Below are positions 45,359-55,244 of a stretch of DNA of 64,000 nt, one piece after another (the first letter of the stretch is position 1; each line of letters starts with the position of its first letter). The stretch lies in the NCBI RefSeq assembly GCF_037126465.1, contig NC_088201.1, positions 142,664,376 to 142,728,375 of the forward strand, written 5' to 3'. A model generated the notes under the pieces. It searched no databases. It was not told the DNA's origin and was given only the letters and a program-made list of their open reading frames with translations. Made by a program: the position numbers and the translations under genes. The stretch is from Ornithodoros turicata. Lineage: Eukaryota; Arthropoda; Arachnida; Ixodida; Argasidae.

Positions 45359-46915
45359 GTAAGTCGAGGTTCAGATATAAAAAATAGCAAGCTTAATGAA
45401 TCGATTGTGCAGCTGTCCTACTGCGCTTACTCTGATATAACCACGATTAACAACACAACAGTATTGATAATCTAACATTAGTTCAGTTAATTTGTCTTTT
45501 GCACATTTTTGTTACTGTTAGCTGGATTACTGTTGGACATACAATCCTTTCTGACAAGGAGAAGCTGATGTCGCCTCTGATAAGGTTTTAGAATTTTCAG
45601 TGTCATCAATGTCCATTGAGGAAGGTGCCTTTACTATCTGTGAATCCTTAATTGAAGAATAGCCCAGAATTCATGTTAACATTGTCTACTCCTATTAATT
45701 CACTGTCTGTGTCTGAGAGCTAAGAAAAATGGAAACTATTTATTTGTCACAACTTCACACTGGATGTGGTACTGGACTGTCATGTAAGCTAAAATACCTG
45801 GATTCTACAATAATTGTGTGGAACTTGGTGCATTACCGTGGGCAATGCCACATTCATTACATTTTTAGTGGGTCCGGTGCACAAATACCGAGTGCATACT
45901 GCATACATATATAATGTTCGATAGGCAAAAATACCTGAGCAGTGCTGTGCAGTCTTTTTACCCAAAGTCCATACTCTTACTTCAAAGTCACAGTACGTAG
46001 AACAGCAATGTGCAGGTATGCTGCGATAGAGATTCACAACAGAAAAGAGACTGTTGAGAGCATCTAAATTTTAAGGAGACGAGACTTTCGTGCACAAGGC
46101 TGCTCTTGTTAATGTCTAACATGAAGTTACAAAATCCCAGAATATATAAAACATGTTGTAATGTAGAGAGCGAGGGTTGGTACAGACATAAAAATAATTA
46201 TACAATCATATATAATAAAATAAAAAGGGGGTACAACTCCCACCTCAACTCAACTCGACAACTCAATAACGCTACTTGTTCTCTACCTTACAACGTGTCT
46301 TATATATTCTGGAATTTTGTAACTTGATGTCAGACCTCAAGAAGTACAGCCTTCTGTGCGAAAGTCTTCTTTCTGCTGTGCACAATCATTATAAATTATA
46401 TATGACGATGCATTTCTTGTCATTAAATGCTTTTTCTTTTTTTCTGCAGTGATGAGCAACCATAAGGACATATGCCAGAAAGGGAGTCTCTTTGGGATGA
46501 CAAACCCTCATCACCTCATGAGGATACATTGGTTGACGAATGGTTCATGTTCTCAAGCACATCGAAACTTCAACAAATAATTCATGAAAAAGCCAGTCAG
46601 TGCTATCACCAGGAATTGAACGCGGACCGTCCTGCTACCAGCCAGAGATGTTACATTCCAGGCACTCATTGACTTTTGGTGAATTACTTGTTGACTTTGT
46701 CCCAAGATTGAGCTCTCCACAGCTCATTTGCAGCTGTTAATGTTGCGGCGTGTGTTGCGTTTTTCTCTTTGTGTATTCCAGACTCGGAACGGTTAATGTG
46801 GATCAGGTCAGGTACGTTTCATTTAGACATGACAAACATAAAGTGGTGTTTCTCAACACAACTTAGCAGTGGCCTGCATGCATTACTGCTATGGCCATTA
46901 AGCGTGAATGGAAAG
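45359..46915. other. Unassigned; SINE-like B-box remnant near 46.6 kb
   Basis: 46456-46672 follows a T-rich tract with CTGCAG and has a 66-codon frame beginning MPERESLWDD. The DNA of its end, read on the minus strand, contains GCTGGTAGCAGGACGGTCC and GTTCAATTCC, which looks like the A/B-box tail of a tRNA-derived SINE. An exon is therefore doubtful. Nothing else is recognised. Confidence 0.3.
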
Positions 46916-46927
46916 CTGCACATTATG

Positions 46928-47057
46928 CATGATGTAAAACCCCAAGACTAGGGAACACGAAGGGACAGACACAACACGTTCCTTTGTGTTCCCTAGTCTC
47001 GGGGGTTTTACATCATGCATCATCATCACCAGCTGGCTTGCTTCCTAGCCATTTTTT
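46928..47057. mobile_element. Hairpin retroposon, 12-bp target duplication
   Basis: A 130-bp insert between exact copies of CTGCACATTATG (46916-46927 and 47058-47069). Arms of about 35 bp (GATGTAAAACCCCAAGACTA and its inverse ending GGTTTTACATC) enclose a 14-base loop, followed by a 3' part CATCATCATCACCAGCTGGC ending CCATTTTTT. The duplication length implies insertion through a nicked target like a retroposon, unlike the short duplications of MITEs. Confidence 0.8.
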
Positions 47058-47069
47058 CTGCACATTATG

Positions 47070-48094
47070 TTCACTCTACTTTTATCGTGTGCTATGTAAC
47101 CTTGTTCAAGTTCTGTCAAACGAGCGTGTAATGCTATAAAAAATTCAGTACGCTCTTTATGTGGGTTGAATGGTAGTGCATGAATGCAGGAAGGAAACTG
47201 TCATGATGTTATGCAAGTGTTTATGTATTGTACATTTAACTACTAATTTTATTGGTTAGCTTTTGCCGGCGTACCATGTCAAGCCATGTTATATGAATTT
47301 GGAACATGTTCTTCTTAGTAGCCGGAGCAGCTGATACACAGTGAGTACATACCCTGTGTGTGTTTGTCTTTTCCACCGCAGCCCTTGGGTTTCCTCCCTG
47401 ATGGCTACACATGTCAGGGATAGGTTTCAGAACCGGTAGTTCCGGCCAAGTGTGAATTGCTTTTTGAGGGGATCATCACGCTGGCAGATGAAACATATGG
47501 TTTAAATTATTTGCAGGACAGGAATTGCGTAGCTTCACACGAATACGACGTAAGAGTGGTTTCAAATCTAGCTTTTTTGTGTTCCTGACATTATCAGAGA
47601 AGATGTAGTATCCACTATGATCCTTTATATGGGGAGTATGTACAGTGCAATCAACAGATGCTATTTACAAATATGTGTTTCCTACTGTGTTGAAATGGGG
47701 TAGTTTGTATCTGAGGGCCATAGTGAAACACAGGCAGCCAAGGACAGACTTTGATGCCCTCGAGAAACATGGCAACACATTGCAGGGGCTCTGGATGCTG
47801 CCTAAATTTCCAGAACACAGAGCTCAAGGCAACGGTTAAACAACAAGTGGTTAGAGAAATCCAAGACAGCTGCATGTGTAAGCAGTCCGCTGTTGGATTT
47901 GCTTCTGTCCGAGATACGTTATCTGAAAGGGGACGCACGGGTACACTCAGAATGATACTAGGGCTGCCTGTGAAATAGAATGAGGAGAAGGGGAGATATA
48001 TAACCCTTTTTCTTGTCTGTTATTCTATTGGTTAAATTGTCATTTGTTTAGCAGCATATATGTGTATATTCCAGAGTTTGCTAATAAATAGGCA
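47070..48094. other. Unassigned DNA left of the CR1-like LINE
   Basis: The 64-codon frame at 47645-47839 has no family match. A 32-bp segment at 47716-47747 recurs in inverse orientation at 50405-50436 on the other side of the LINE with one mismatch, so it may be part of an older inverted repeat that the LINE entered. Confidence 0.4.
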
Positions 48095-48319
48095 GTAGCA
48101 AGGCGATTAGCTTTTGCACATATTCCTTCTGAAATACCTAGAGAACTTACTATAAATGGTAATACTTACTCTGGACAAGTGCTTGCTGATATGGTTAATA
48201 ATCATCTAATAGAGGTTGGTATGTTTGACACACCGTCCCAACTCCCACCAGCGAAGTCGTTTGAAGAATATTTAAATTTATCACAAAGCGGACCATTTTT
48301 TTCTATTTCCAACAACCCC

Positions 48320-50016
48320 TACTGAGGTTCAACAGACGATTTTGGCATTGAAAAATTCGAGATCCTCAGGCGACGATGGTTTTAATATTCAACCAATTAA
48401 ACATGTAGCACCTGTGCTAAGCAAACCACTGTGTTATCTTATTAACTCTGTACTATCGACTGGTATCTTTCCTGATGAACTAAAAACAGCAAAAGTAATG
48501 ATACTAAGCAAAGGCGGAGACAAAAATGACAAATAATTATCGACCGATCTCTATTCTCCCCATATTATCTAAAGTAGTCGAGAAGATCATCAATAAGAGA
48601 CTGCTATCTTTCTTGGAGCATCATAACATAATTACGGAATCTCAATTCGGATTTCAGAAAGGAAAATCAACGGAAGCTGCTTTACTTGGAATAAAGGATA
48701 AAATTATTCATAATATCGAGAACCGATTGTATACTATTGGCTTATTTCTAGACTTCAAAGAAGCCTTCGACTCCATTCAGCACGACATTCGTTTGCGAAA
48801 ATTGAATGCGTACGGCATTCGCGGGGTGGCTTATAATCTTTTTCATAGTTATCTTGGCTCGAGATATCAGTATGTATCTGTACATGGCTACAATTCTATA
48901 AAACAGGTGATAAGATACGGCGTCCCTCAAGGCTCGATTCTTGGCCCCGTTTTGTTTCTTCTCTACATCATCAATATCCCGCACACAAGTGACATCGTCA
49001 TGTACGCGGATGACACAAACGTATTTTTTGGACATCAATCCTTAGATCACCTAAATATTATGGTAAATAGTTATCTTAGTGAATTATCTATATGGTTGAA
49101 TATAAATAGGTTAAAACTAAATATATTTATAGAAGTAGTCAAGAAAACCAAATATATAATATTTGTAGCGAAAAATAAGCCGATCGAGAACAGCGCTATA
49201 GGTTTACGCATCGGCAATGATACACTACAACAGGTAAGAGAAATTAAGTTCTTAGGGGTATGGTTTCAGGAAAAGTTGTTATGGAACACACACATAAACA
49301 ATGTGTCAGCAGAAATAGCAAGGAAAATTGGCGCCCTCTATCGAATTAAACATCTATTGCCCCAATGGCTAAGAAGCACACTTTATTACGCGCTAATTTA
49401 TCCTGCAACAGGTAAGCGAAAAAGGTAGCGAAAGGTAGCGAAACAGGTAGCGAAAAATAAGCCGATCGAGAACAGCGCTATAGGTTTACGCATCGGCAAT
49501 GATACACTACAACAGGTAAGAGAAATTAAGTTCTTAGGGGTATGGTTTCAGGAAAAGTTGTTATGGAACACACACATAAACAATGTGTCAGCAGAAATAG
49601 CAAGGAAAATTGGCGCCCTCTATCGAATTAAACATCTATTGCCCCAATGGCTAAGAAGCACACTTTATTACGCGCTAATTTATCCTGCACTTTATTACTG
49701 TTTGTTCGTATGTGGATTAACTAGCTCGACAAATTACACGAGAATTTATGCAGTACAAAAAAGAGCCGTGCGTTTCATTACGAATTCTACGGCAGTGTCT
49801 TCAGAGACTTTTCGGGAATTAAAAATAATGCCAATACGTCATCTATACACTTTAAAGCTTGGGTTACATGCGTACAATAGCTTCTATTCAGGTACAATTC
49901 GGCTAAACACCACAACTGAGCGCTACCCACTACGGAAGCTTAATTTATCTGTCTACCCGTATAGTCGTACGAACTATGGCATGCAGGCGACTGATTATTT
50001 GTTACCAAATTTTTGA
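48320..50016 (+). pseudogene. CR1/L2-like reverse transcriptase, frameshifted and internally duplicated
   Basis: Reverse transcriptase blocks in order: PTEVQQTILALKNSRSSGDD, NNYRPISILPILSK, FGFQKGKSTEAALL, FLDFKEAFDSIQHDI, YGVPQGSILGPVLF and catalytic YADD (49003-49014), followed by the thumb region. A one-base shift at about 48529 separates the first two blocks. A 243-bp direct duplication (49165-49407 and 49447-49689) adds a spurious stop in the first copy. The C-terminal part continues from copy two to the stop at 50016. The enzyme core motif is intact but the gene is not translatable as one frame. Confidence 0.85.
49165..49689. repeat. 243-bp direct duplication with templated 39-bp joint
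   Basis: Copies 49165-49407 and 49447-49689 appear identical. The joint 49408-49446 consists of repeats of GTAGCGAAA, the sequence that starts each copy, preceded by ACAGGTAAG. This looks like repeated template slippage or jumping. Confidence 0.9.
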
Positions 50017-50361
50017 AACAATATGAGCCACTTGTTTACTTCTTTTCAAGCATTTCCTGTATACAAAAGAACACTGATGGAAGCATTGCTGAATGTAGAT
50101 ATATTAACCTCTGTAGATTAATTCATTAAAAGAATGACTGGAACCAGTATTAGTGAAATTGTCCTGTGGATGTTTAAGGTTGATGTTTAAGGTTGTTGAT
50201 ATTGTGATGTTAAAATTGACCAAAATATATGTTATTCTTGTGTTGTCAAAATCGCTGTGACTGCTTGTAGAAGACCAGGTTCCTCGTCAGGGATCCTAAT
50301 CCTTTTTGTACCTGGCCCTCATTTCCTTCGGAAATAAAATAAAATCAAATCAAAATCAAAA

Positions 50362-51136
50362 TATATCAGTTGAGAGCTAGCAGTCGCATTGTAAATGTCT
50401 CATCCTGTCCTTGGCTGCTTGTGTTTCACTATGGCCATGCTTGCTATTGCAAACAACAGAAAACAAAAATAGACCATAGAAAAACACAAAAACAGCGACC
50501 TAAAAAGCTGCCTGTTCTAGTGCTCACATGAAGGCAATGCAATGAGGTAACATGTTCCATTCATGAACTGTGCATAGTAGTACATATCACAACGGCAACC
50601 GATTATTCAGATTTTTCTTGAAGTACTTTGTTTTTTGGAGGTAGATGGGTAGAAATGGGTTTTTGGAGCTTTGTTTGCACAGTCTATTATTGGAGCTTTA
50701 TGTGATTCCCCTCCTGAGATACTTTAAGATTGCTCATGCTGTGCAGTTTGTTGATTTTAAAACTGTACTGTGCTGAGGTACAAAAAGAGAATAGTCATAT
50801 CTGCATTTGAGTACATAGGAATAATTTGTAAGTACTTTCCTTGTTGACATTAATATTTGCACCAGATCACAATATTTTTTATTGATGGAAAATGTAAATG
50901 AATATATTTATTCGCTTACCAAACAATGCACAAATGTCTTCTTTTCTAGTGAGATATTCCCTGTTCACCAGACATAAATGTGGAAAAGCTAAAGGGGCAC
51001 AATGATGGTTGAGTCTAGCGTTGCTTTTTGCCACTTCACATATATTCACTGTTATTCGCGTGCATATGTAGGAATAGGAAAGTAGAGCATGCACATAAAA
51101 AAATTCGTATGCAGCCACACATATGGTTCAAAAGAT
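50362..51136. other. Unassigned flank between CR1-like LINE and Gypsy element
   Basis: Holds the 32-bp inverse match (50405-50436) to 47716-47747. No supported gene. Confidence 0.35.
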
Positions 51137-51367
51137 TGTGGCAACCGCATCGCAGGATGAGGGAACCGGTCGGGACCGTGGGGGCGTTCCCCGATGGATT
51201 TAAAAACCGGGCAAAAAGGGAAGAGGGGTAGTTGTTTTGCTGGATGCAAGCTGTTGTCTGTGAATAAACCCGGTATGTTGGTTTGAATCTCTGTTGTGCT
51301 GCTTGTTCCTTCGCGCACGGAACGGATGGGCTGACGCCCCGAGGTTGTGGGAACTTAGGTTTCCACA
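51137..51367 (+). repeat. 5' LTR (231 bp)
   Basis: Starts TGTGG, ends CCACA. TTTAAAAA at 51199-51206 may serve as TATA box; AATAAA at 51263-51268 as polyadenylation signal. It is 13 bases shorter than the 3' LTR because of one gap near 51155, and has a few substitutions, implying a relatively recent insertion. Confidence 0.95.
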
Positions 51368-51369
51368 AC

Positions 51370-51387
51370 TGGCGCCCAACGTGGGGC
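51370..51387 (+). promoter_or_regulatory. Primer-binding site for tRNA-Lys(CUU)-type primer
   Basis: TGGCGCCCAACGTGGGGC two bases after the LTR is the complement of a tRNA 3' end. From my knowledge of tRNA sequences it fits tRNA-Lys(CUU), which ends GAGCCCCACGUUGGGCGCCA. Confidence 0.8.
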
Positions 51388-51430
51388 GTCAGCCCGTCCG
51401 TTCCGTGCGCGAAGGAACAAGCATCACAAC

Positions 51431-51760
51431 AGAGATTCTGAATTCGTTCGGGCATTGCAGAATCTGTACAGCAGAGCGGATCCCACTGCTACGGAAGAGC
51501 AGCGCGTCGCACGGACTATCCGTCAGTGCCACCCGCGCTTCCGGCCCTACTTAAGAGCCCATCGCTTTACAACCCTTGAGGCGTTGGCCCAGGAGACTCG
51601 TTCAATACAAGGCGACCTCCTGGCATAGCTTGAATATCGGCCCCCTCCGCCCCCGGAGCTAGCGTTGAACCGCGCTGCGCGTGGTCGGGAGGAGCCGCCT
51701 CGGTCGAACGCCTGCATGCAACAGGTTTGGGTGACAACCCCCGTAATTCGTACAATGCGG
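51431..51760 (+). pseudogene. Gypsy Gag C-terminal fragment
   Basis: Reads SEFVRALQNLYSRADPTATE, then VARTIRQCHPRF and FTTLEALAQETRSIQ. This is the helical Gag segment found in arthropod Gypsy elements before the nucleocapsid. A TAG interrupts at 51626-51628, after which YRPPPPPELALNRAA continues. The N-terminal two thirds are absent, as the fragment begins only about 45 bases after the primer site. No CCHC knuckle is visible. Confidence 0.55.
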
Positions 51761-52045
51761 AGTCATCCCACCGAGCCCTAGATCCGTTCCACTATGACCA
51801 GAGGACGATCCCCGCAGGAACGAGCCTTGACAGACCCGTCCCGCCCCGAAGTCGCGGTCAACCTGGCATTTCAGCTAGCGAAACCCAACGGCAGCGGGAG
51901 CGGCATAATCCTGCGCCCCCGCAGCCACGAGCAGCCACAACGGCTGTTGGAATTGCGGCAGCCCTGACCATTTTCGTCGGGAATGCCCGCGACAACGGCC
52001 AAACACCCGTAATGTGCCATCGGGAAACGGTCGCGGCCGGCGTCC

Positions 52046-52680
52046 ATGAATGCTCGCTCAACGACGTTGGCAAGTTGTGAAAAAAGCGAGCAGACGGTTA
52101 CTATCCGTGGCCTTGATCAGTCAAAAACTAGCTTTGCAAGCAGTAAGATACCGCAAAGAGATGTTTTGGCTCCTCTTGCTTTTTCTGTCCGAGATTACAT
52201 CGAGGATAAGGAACCAAACATCGCAGTTCGAATTTTGGGTAAAGATTACATCGCCCTTATCGACACGGGAGCTACGCGCTTTCCCTTATCGGGGACAGTG
52301 TTTACGAGCATTGCGTATCACGGCATGTGGAATTGCAATTCACAGATGTCACTCTTCGTCTTGCTTCCAATGACGCCGTTCCAGCACAGGCTGCAGTTGT
52401 GCTCTGGATACGTTTTGATGGGAGACGACGAAAGCAGCGCTTCGTGCACCTTCCTGGCCTGGCAGTTCCTGTTATTCTGGGCAGAGACTTCATCATCCGG
52501 CAGAAGTTGGTGCTGGACCTGCCCAATGGAGGATTCGTGTACAGTGCTGGACAAAAGTTTACGGAACGCGCGAGCGGCGTATTTTCTCTGGGCAGAGACA
52601 CCCTAGCGGCGAGCGGAAGCGGGCGAGTCCACGCGTTCAGAGGGATGAAAGAGTGCGCTTGTGGCGACCCACCGTGCTAG
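52046..52680 (+). pseudogene. Gypsy aspartic protease, frameshifted
   Basis: GKDYIALIDTGAT at about 52240-52275 holds the retroviral-type protease active site DTGA. In a second frame the C-terminal VPVILGRDFI (about 52470-52500) follows, the conserved flap/dimer end ILGxDF. The frame change lies near 52280-52330. It would process Gag-Pol. No reverse transcriptase follows; the Tc1-like relic starts at 52725. Confidence 0.75.
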
Positions 52681-52724
52681 TAGTGTTAACTTTGCTTTTC
52701 CGTGTAACGAACGCCAAAATGGCT

Positions 52725-53322
52725 TCGTTTTCGGTCTGCTGCACCGAGCGCGAGTGGAAGTACCTCCGCTATCGGAGAGATAACAGGGCGCTAAGATGAA
52801 TTGAGGTGACAACCGGCTGCAGTGCCTAGCTTATTTCTTTTTTTACGCCTCAGCGTAATGCAGCTGACACGGCCTGCGCAGAGCCCGGACTTAAACATCA
52901 TCGAAAACGTCTGGGGCAGTCTGAAGAATAGGATGAGCAAGAGTCGGACGCCTACAAGGAGCAAGGACGCACTCTGGTAATTTATAGAAACAGAGTGGTC
53001 CTTGCTACGTGAAGACGTGGACCTTGTCCGTCGGCTATACGCTTCCCTTCCTGTGCGTATGGCCCCAGTTATTGCTGCGAAAGGGGGCCGACAAAGTATC
53101 GAGACAGTATCGTCTCCCCCTGCCTCTTTTTTTGTGTGGGTGATCAAGGGTATACGCTCTTTTCTTCTGTTTTTGTCTAATAAAAAAATAAAAACGCTAG
53201 GCACTGCGAGCCCGTTGTCACCTCAATTCATCTTAGCGCCCTGTTATCTCTTCCATAGCGGGGAGACTTCCTTCCCGCGATAGCCACTCGCACTCGCGCT
53301 CGGTGCAGTAGACCGAAAACGA
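52725..53322 (+). mobile_element. Tc1/mariner-like relic with long inverted ends
   Basis: Terminal inverted repeats about 106 and 127 bp (52725-52830 and 53196-53322) share TCGTTTTCGGTCT, GCACCGAGCGCGAGTG and GATAACAGGGCGCTAAGATG. The interior of about 365 bp holds only the C-terminus of a transposase, so this is an internally deleted copy. No TA duplication is obvious. Confidence 0.8.
52858..53105 (+). pseudogene. Tc1/mariner transposase C-terminal fragment
   Basis: Reads RPAQSPDLNIIENVWGSLKN, the block around the last catalytic acidic residue of Tc1-type DDE transposases (W.AQSPDLNPIE..W). It continues, after a stop near 52979, with ETEWSLLREDVDLV and SLPVRMAPVIAAKGG, the usual C-terminal end. 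The first two catalytic Asp residues are deleted. Confidence 0.85.
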
Positions 53323-53387
53323 TCACAAGCGATCGCTGATACGGTTAGGCTTTATCTGCCCGACCTTAACAGACCATTTGTTGTGCA

Positions 53388-53399
53388 AACAGGTGCAAG
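53388..53399. repeat. LINE2 target-site duplication, 5' side
   Basis: AACAGGTGCAAG, repeated exactly at 59129-59140. It spans the codons of the Gypsy RNase H motif QTDAS, here read QTGAS. Confidence 0.93.
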
Positions 53400-53899
53400 C
53401 CCCGGCGTCGGGAACTTGGCGCCCCCATCGCCCGGCAGCAGCCGCAGTAGCCCCCTCCTGCACCAACGGTTGGGTCGCCGCAGGAGGGAGACCCCCACGT
53501 ATAGCTGTGCGTGGCTTTCCCGTGTCTGGGGAAAGGGGGATCCTGGCAGTTGAGTGGACTCGGAGGTTTGGTTGGACCCTTCGGGGCCCCTCCGGGAAAG
53601 CAACACACTGCTTTGGCCCCTGCTTCCCATAGACGGGTGGTCCTGGAAGGCCCGGCCAGGACTATTCAGCTAGTCGCCATCTACTTTTCACTACCTTTTC
53701 CTTCTGCCTTCTCCTCTCTTCCCCTTTCTCATTTCACCTTCTTTGGCGGCAAGGGTCAACCGTGTGCAGTTCTTTCACCTCTTGCGAAGCTGCACTTGGG
53801 TATAGTGCGAACGTACCTGTTATCGCGTGGAGCGCGATCCCGTGGTTGGGTTCCGTGGTGGACGGCAGGGCATTTGCACAGAACATTGCATATTATTTT
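53400..53899 (+). promoter_or_regulatory. LINE2 5' UTR / presumed internal promoter
   Basis: GC-rich first 280 bases nearly identical to LINE1, then a pyrimidine-rich stretch (53690-53740) and a conserved TTTGGCGGCAAGGGTCAACC. The ATG of ORF1 follows at 53900. Confidence 0.6.
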
Positions 53900-55144
53900 A
53901 TGGCATCACGTAACCCTAAAAGAAACGATCGGGACCGAAAACGGTTCCGCACCGAAGGACAAGCAATGAATTTCTTAGAGACACCTGCGGAAACGTGGTT
54001 TCCAAAGTTTTTGATAATTCATGCTGACAATGACACTGGTACTTTAGGCAAGTTATCACCATTTGTGACAGCCAAGGTTATCGAACAAGCAATTGGGAAG
54101 TCGTATCAGGCCAGGAAACTTCGTACAGGGGATATCCAGATTGAGGTGCAAACCAAGCAGCAGAGTACAGCTTTAGAGTCACTGAAACAGATTGGCGATA
54201 TACCTGTGACGGTAACGCCTCACAGAACACTGAACACAGTGAAGGGCGTAATCTCACAAGACGAGCTGCTGGACTGTTCAGAGTCTGAGATTGAGGACGG
54301 TTTGACGGAAGAGGGTGTTGTTTCTGCAAAAAGAATAACCATGCGCAGAGAGGGCAGAGAGATTCCCACAAAACATGTAATCCTTTCGTTTAAGCGTCAC
54401 ACACTCCCATCGACCATAAAAGCCGGCTATCTCAACTGTCACGTTAGACCCTTTATTCCCAACCCGAAGCGCTGTTTCAAATGCCAGCGCTTTGGGCACA
54501 GCTCACAGACTTGTCGGGGACAGACGACATGCCCGAAATGCTCTGGAAAGGACCACATGTCAGAAACCTGCCAGAATGACTTTAAATGTGTGAACTGCCA
54601 GGGTGGGCACCCAGTATATTCCAGGTCCTGCCCTCGATGGCAAGACGAAAAACAACTCCTCAAGATCAGAACGGAACAGAACATTTCATACAAAGCAGCT
54701 AAGGCCCAACTAGAGTTCCAGAAGAAAGGTTCTTTCTCTGAGGTGGTGCGCAGGGGAGTGGCGCCCCTCAGAGTGTCCGTGGAGACCCAAACCGTTGGGC
54801 CTCCACTCCACACTCCCCAACAAAAGGAGAAGGACATGGAAATGTCCCCTCCTCCAGTATCTCCTTCCAGCCAAGTGGCTGGTAGTACTAACGAGGTGGC
54901 AACAGCTTCCGTAGAGGCTGCTGGCAACCTCTCCATCTGGGAGGGCAGCACTCAGTGCTCGCCTCTAAATACAAGCCATAGTATGGACGTCGACGACGAT
55001 GACTGCTCGTCGCAGAAGTCGTCGTCGAGTCTTCCTTCTTTTTCCCAGGCTATGGAGAAAAGAGAAAAAGAGAAGGGCAGAGGTAGAGGTATAAAACCCA
55101 AAGATCAGCAAAGGGTACCTGCACCTAGAGTACAGCCCCCTTAA
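53900..55144 (+). CDS. LINE2 ORF1: Gag-like protein with zinc knuckles
   Basis: Start at ATG 53900 (MASRNPKRNDRDRKR), matching the basic start of the LINE1 protein; the open frame extends further upstream without a better start. About 414 residues. Same order as LINE1: WFPKFLIIHADND region, VKGVISQDELLDC, then knuckles CFKCQRFGHSSQTC, CPKCSGKDHMSETC and CVNCQGGHPVYSRSC (about 54474-54636), an acidic DVDDDDCSSQKSSS stretch and a basic GRGRGIKPKDQ end. RNA-binding packaging protein of the element. Confidence 0.92.
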   Translation: MASRNPKRNDRDRKRFRTEGQAMNFLETPAETWFPKFLIIHADNDTGTLGKLSPFVTAKVIEQAIGKSYQARKLRTGDIQIEVQTKQQSTALESLKQIGDIPVTVTPHRTLNTVKGVISQDELLDCSESEIEDGLTEEGVVSAKRITMRREGREIPTKHVILSFKRHTLPSTIKAGYLNCHVRPFIPNPKRCFKCQRFGHSSQTCRGQTTCPKCSGKDHMSETCQNDFKCVNCQGGHPVYSRSCPRWQDEKQLLKIRTEQNISYKAAKAQLEFQKKGSFSEVVRRGVAPLRVSVETQTVGPPLHTPQQKEKDMEMSPPPVSPSSQVAGSTNEVATASVEAAGNLSIWEGSTQCSPLNTSHSMDVDDDDCSSQKSSSSLPSFSQAMEKREKEKGRGRGIKPKDQQRVPAPRVQPP

Positions 55145-55244
55145 CCACAATACAAACATGAAAAGACAGTCAATGTCCGCACACATCCGAGGTACTGTGC
55201 AGTGTTATGCGCTTCTATTTGTTTTGCCCGTCCTTTTCCCTGCT

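Larger units (their letters stand above)
48095..50361 (+). mobile_element. 5'-truncated CR1/L2-like non-LTR retrotransposon
   Basis: Begins within the region before the reverse transcriptase and ends with a 3' UTR containing GACCAGGTTCCTCGTCAGGG and the tail AATAAAATAAAATCAAATC. That hairpin-plus-short-repeat 3' end is typical of CR1/L2 elements. The 5' boundary is approximate. No RNase H domain. Truncation from the 5' side is the usual outcome of incomplete reverse transcription. Confidence 0.8.
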
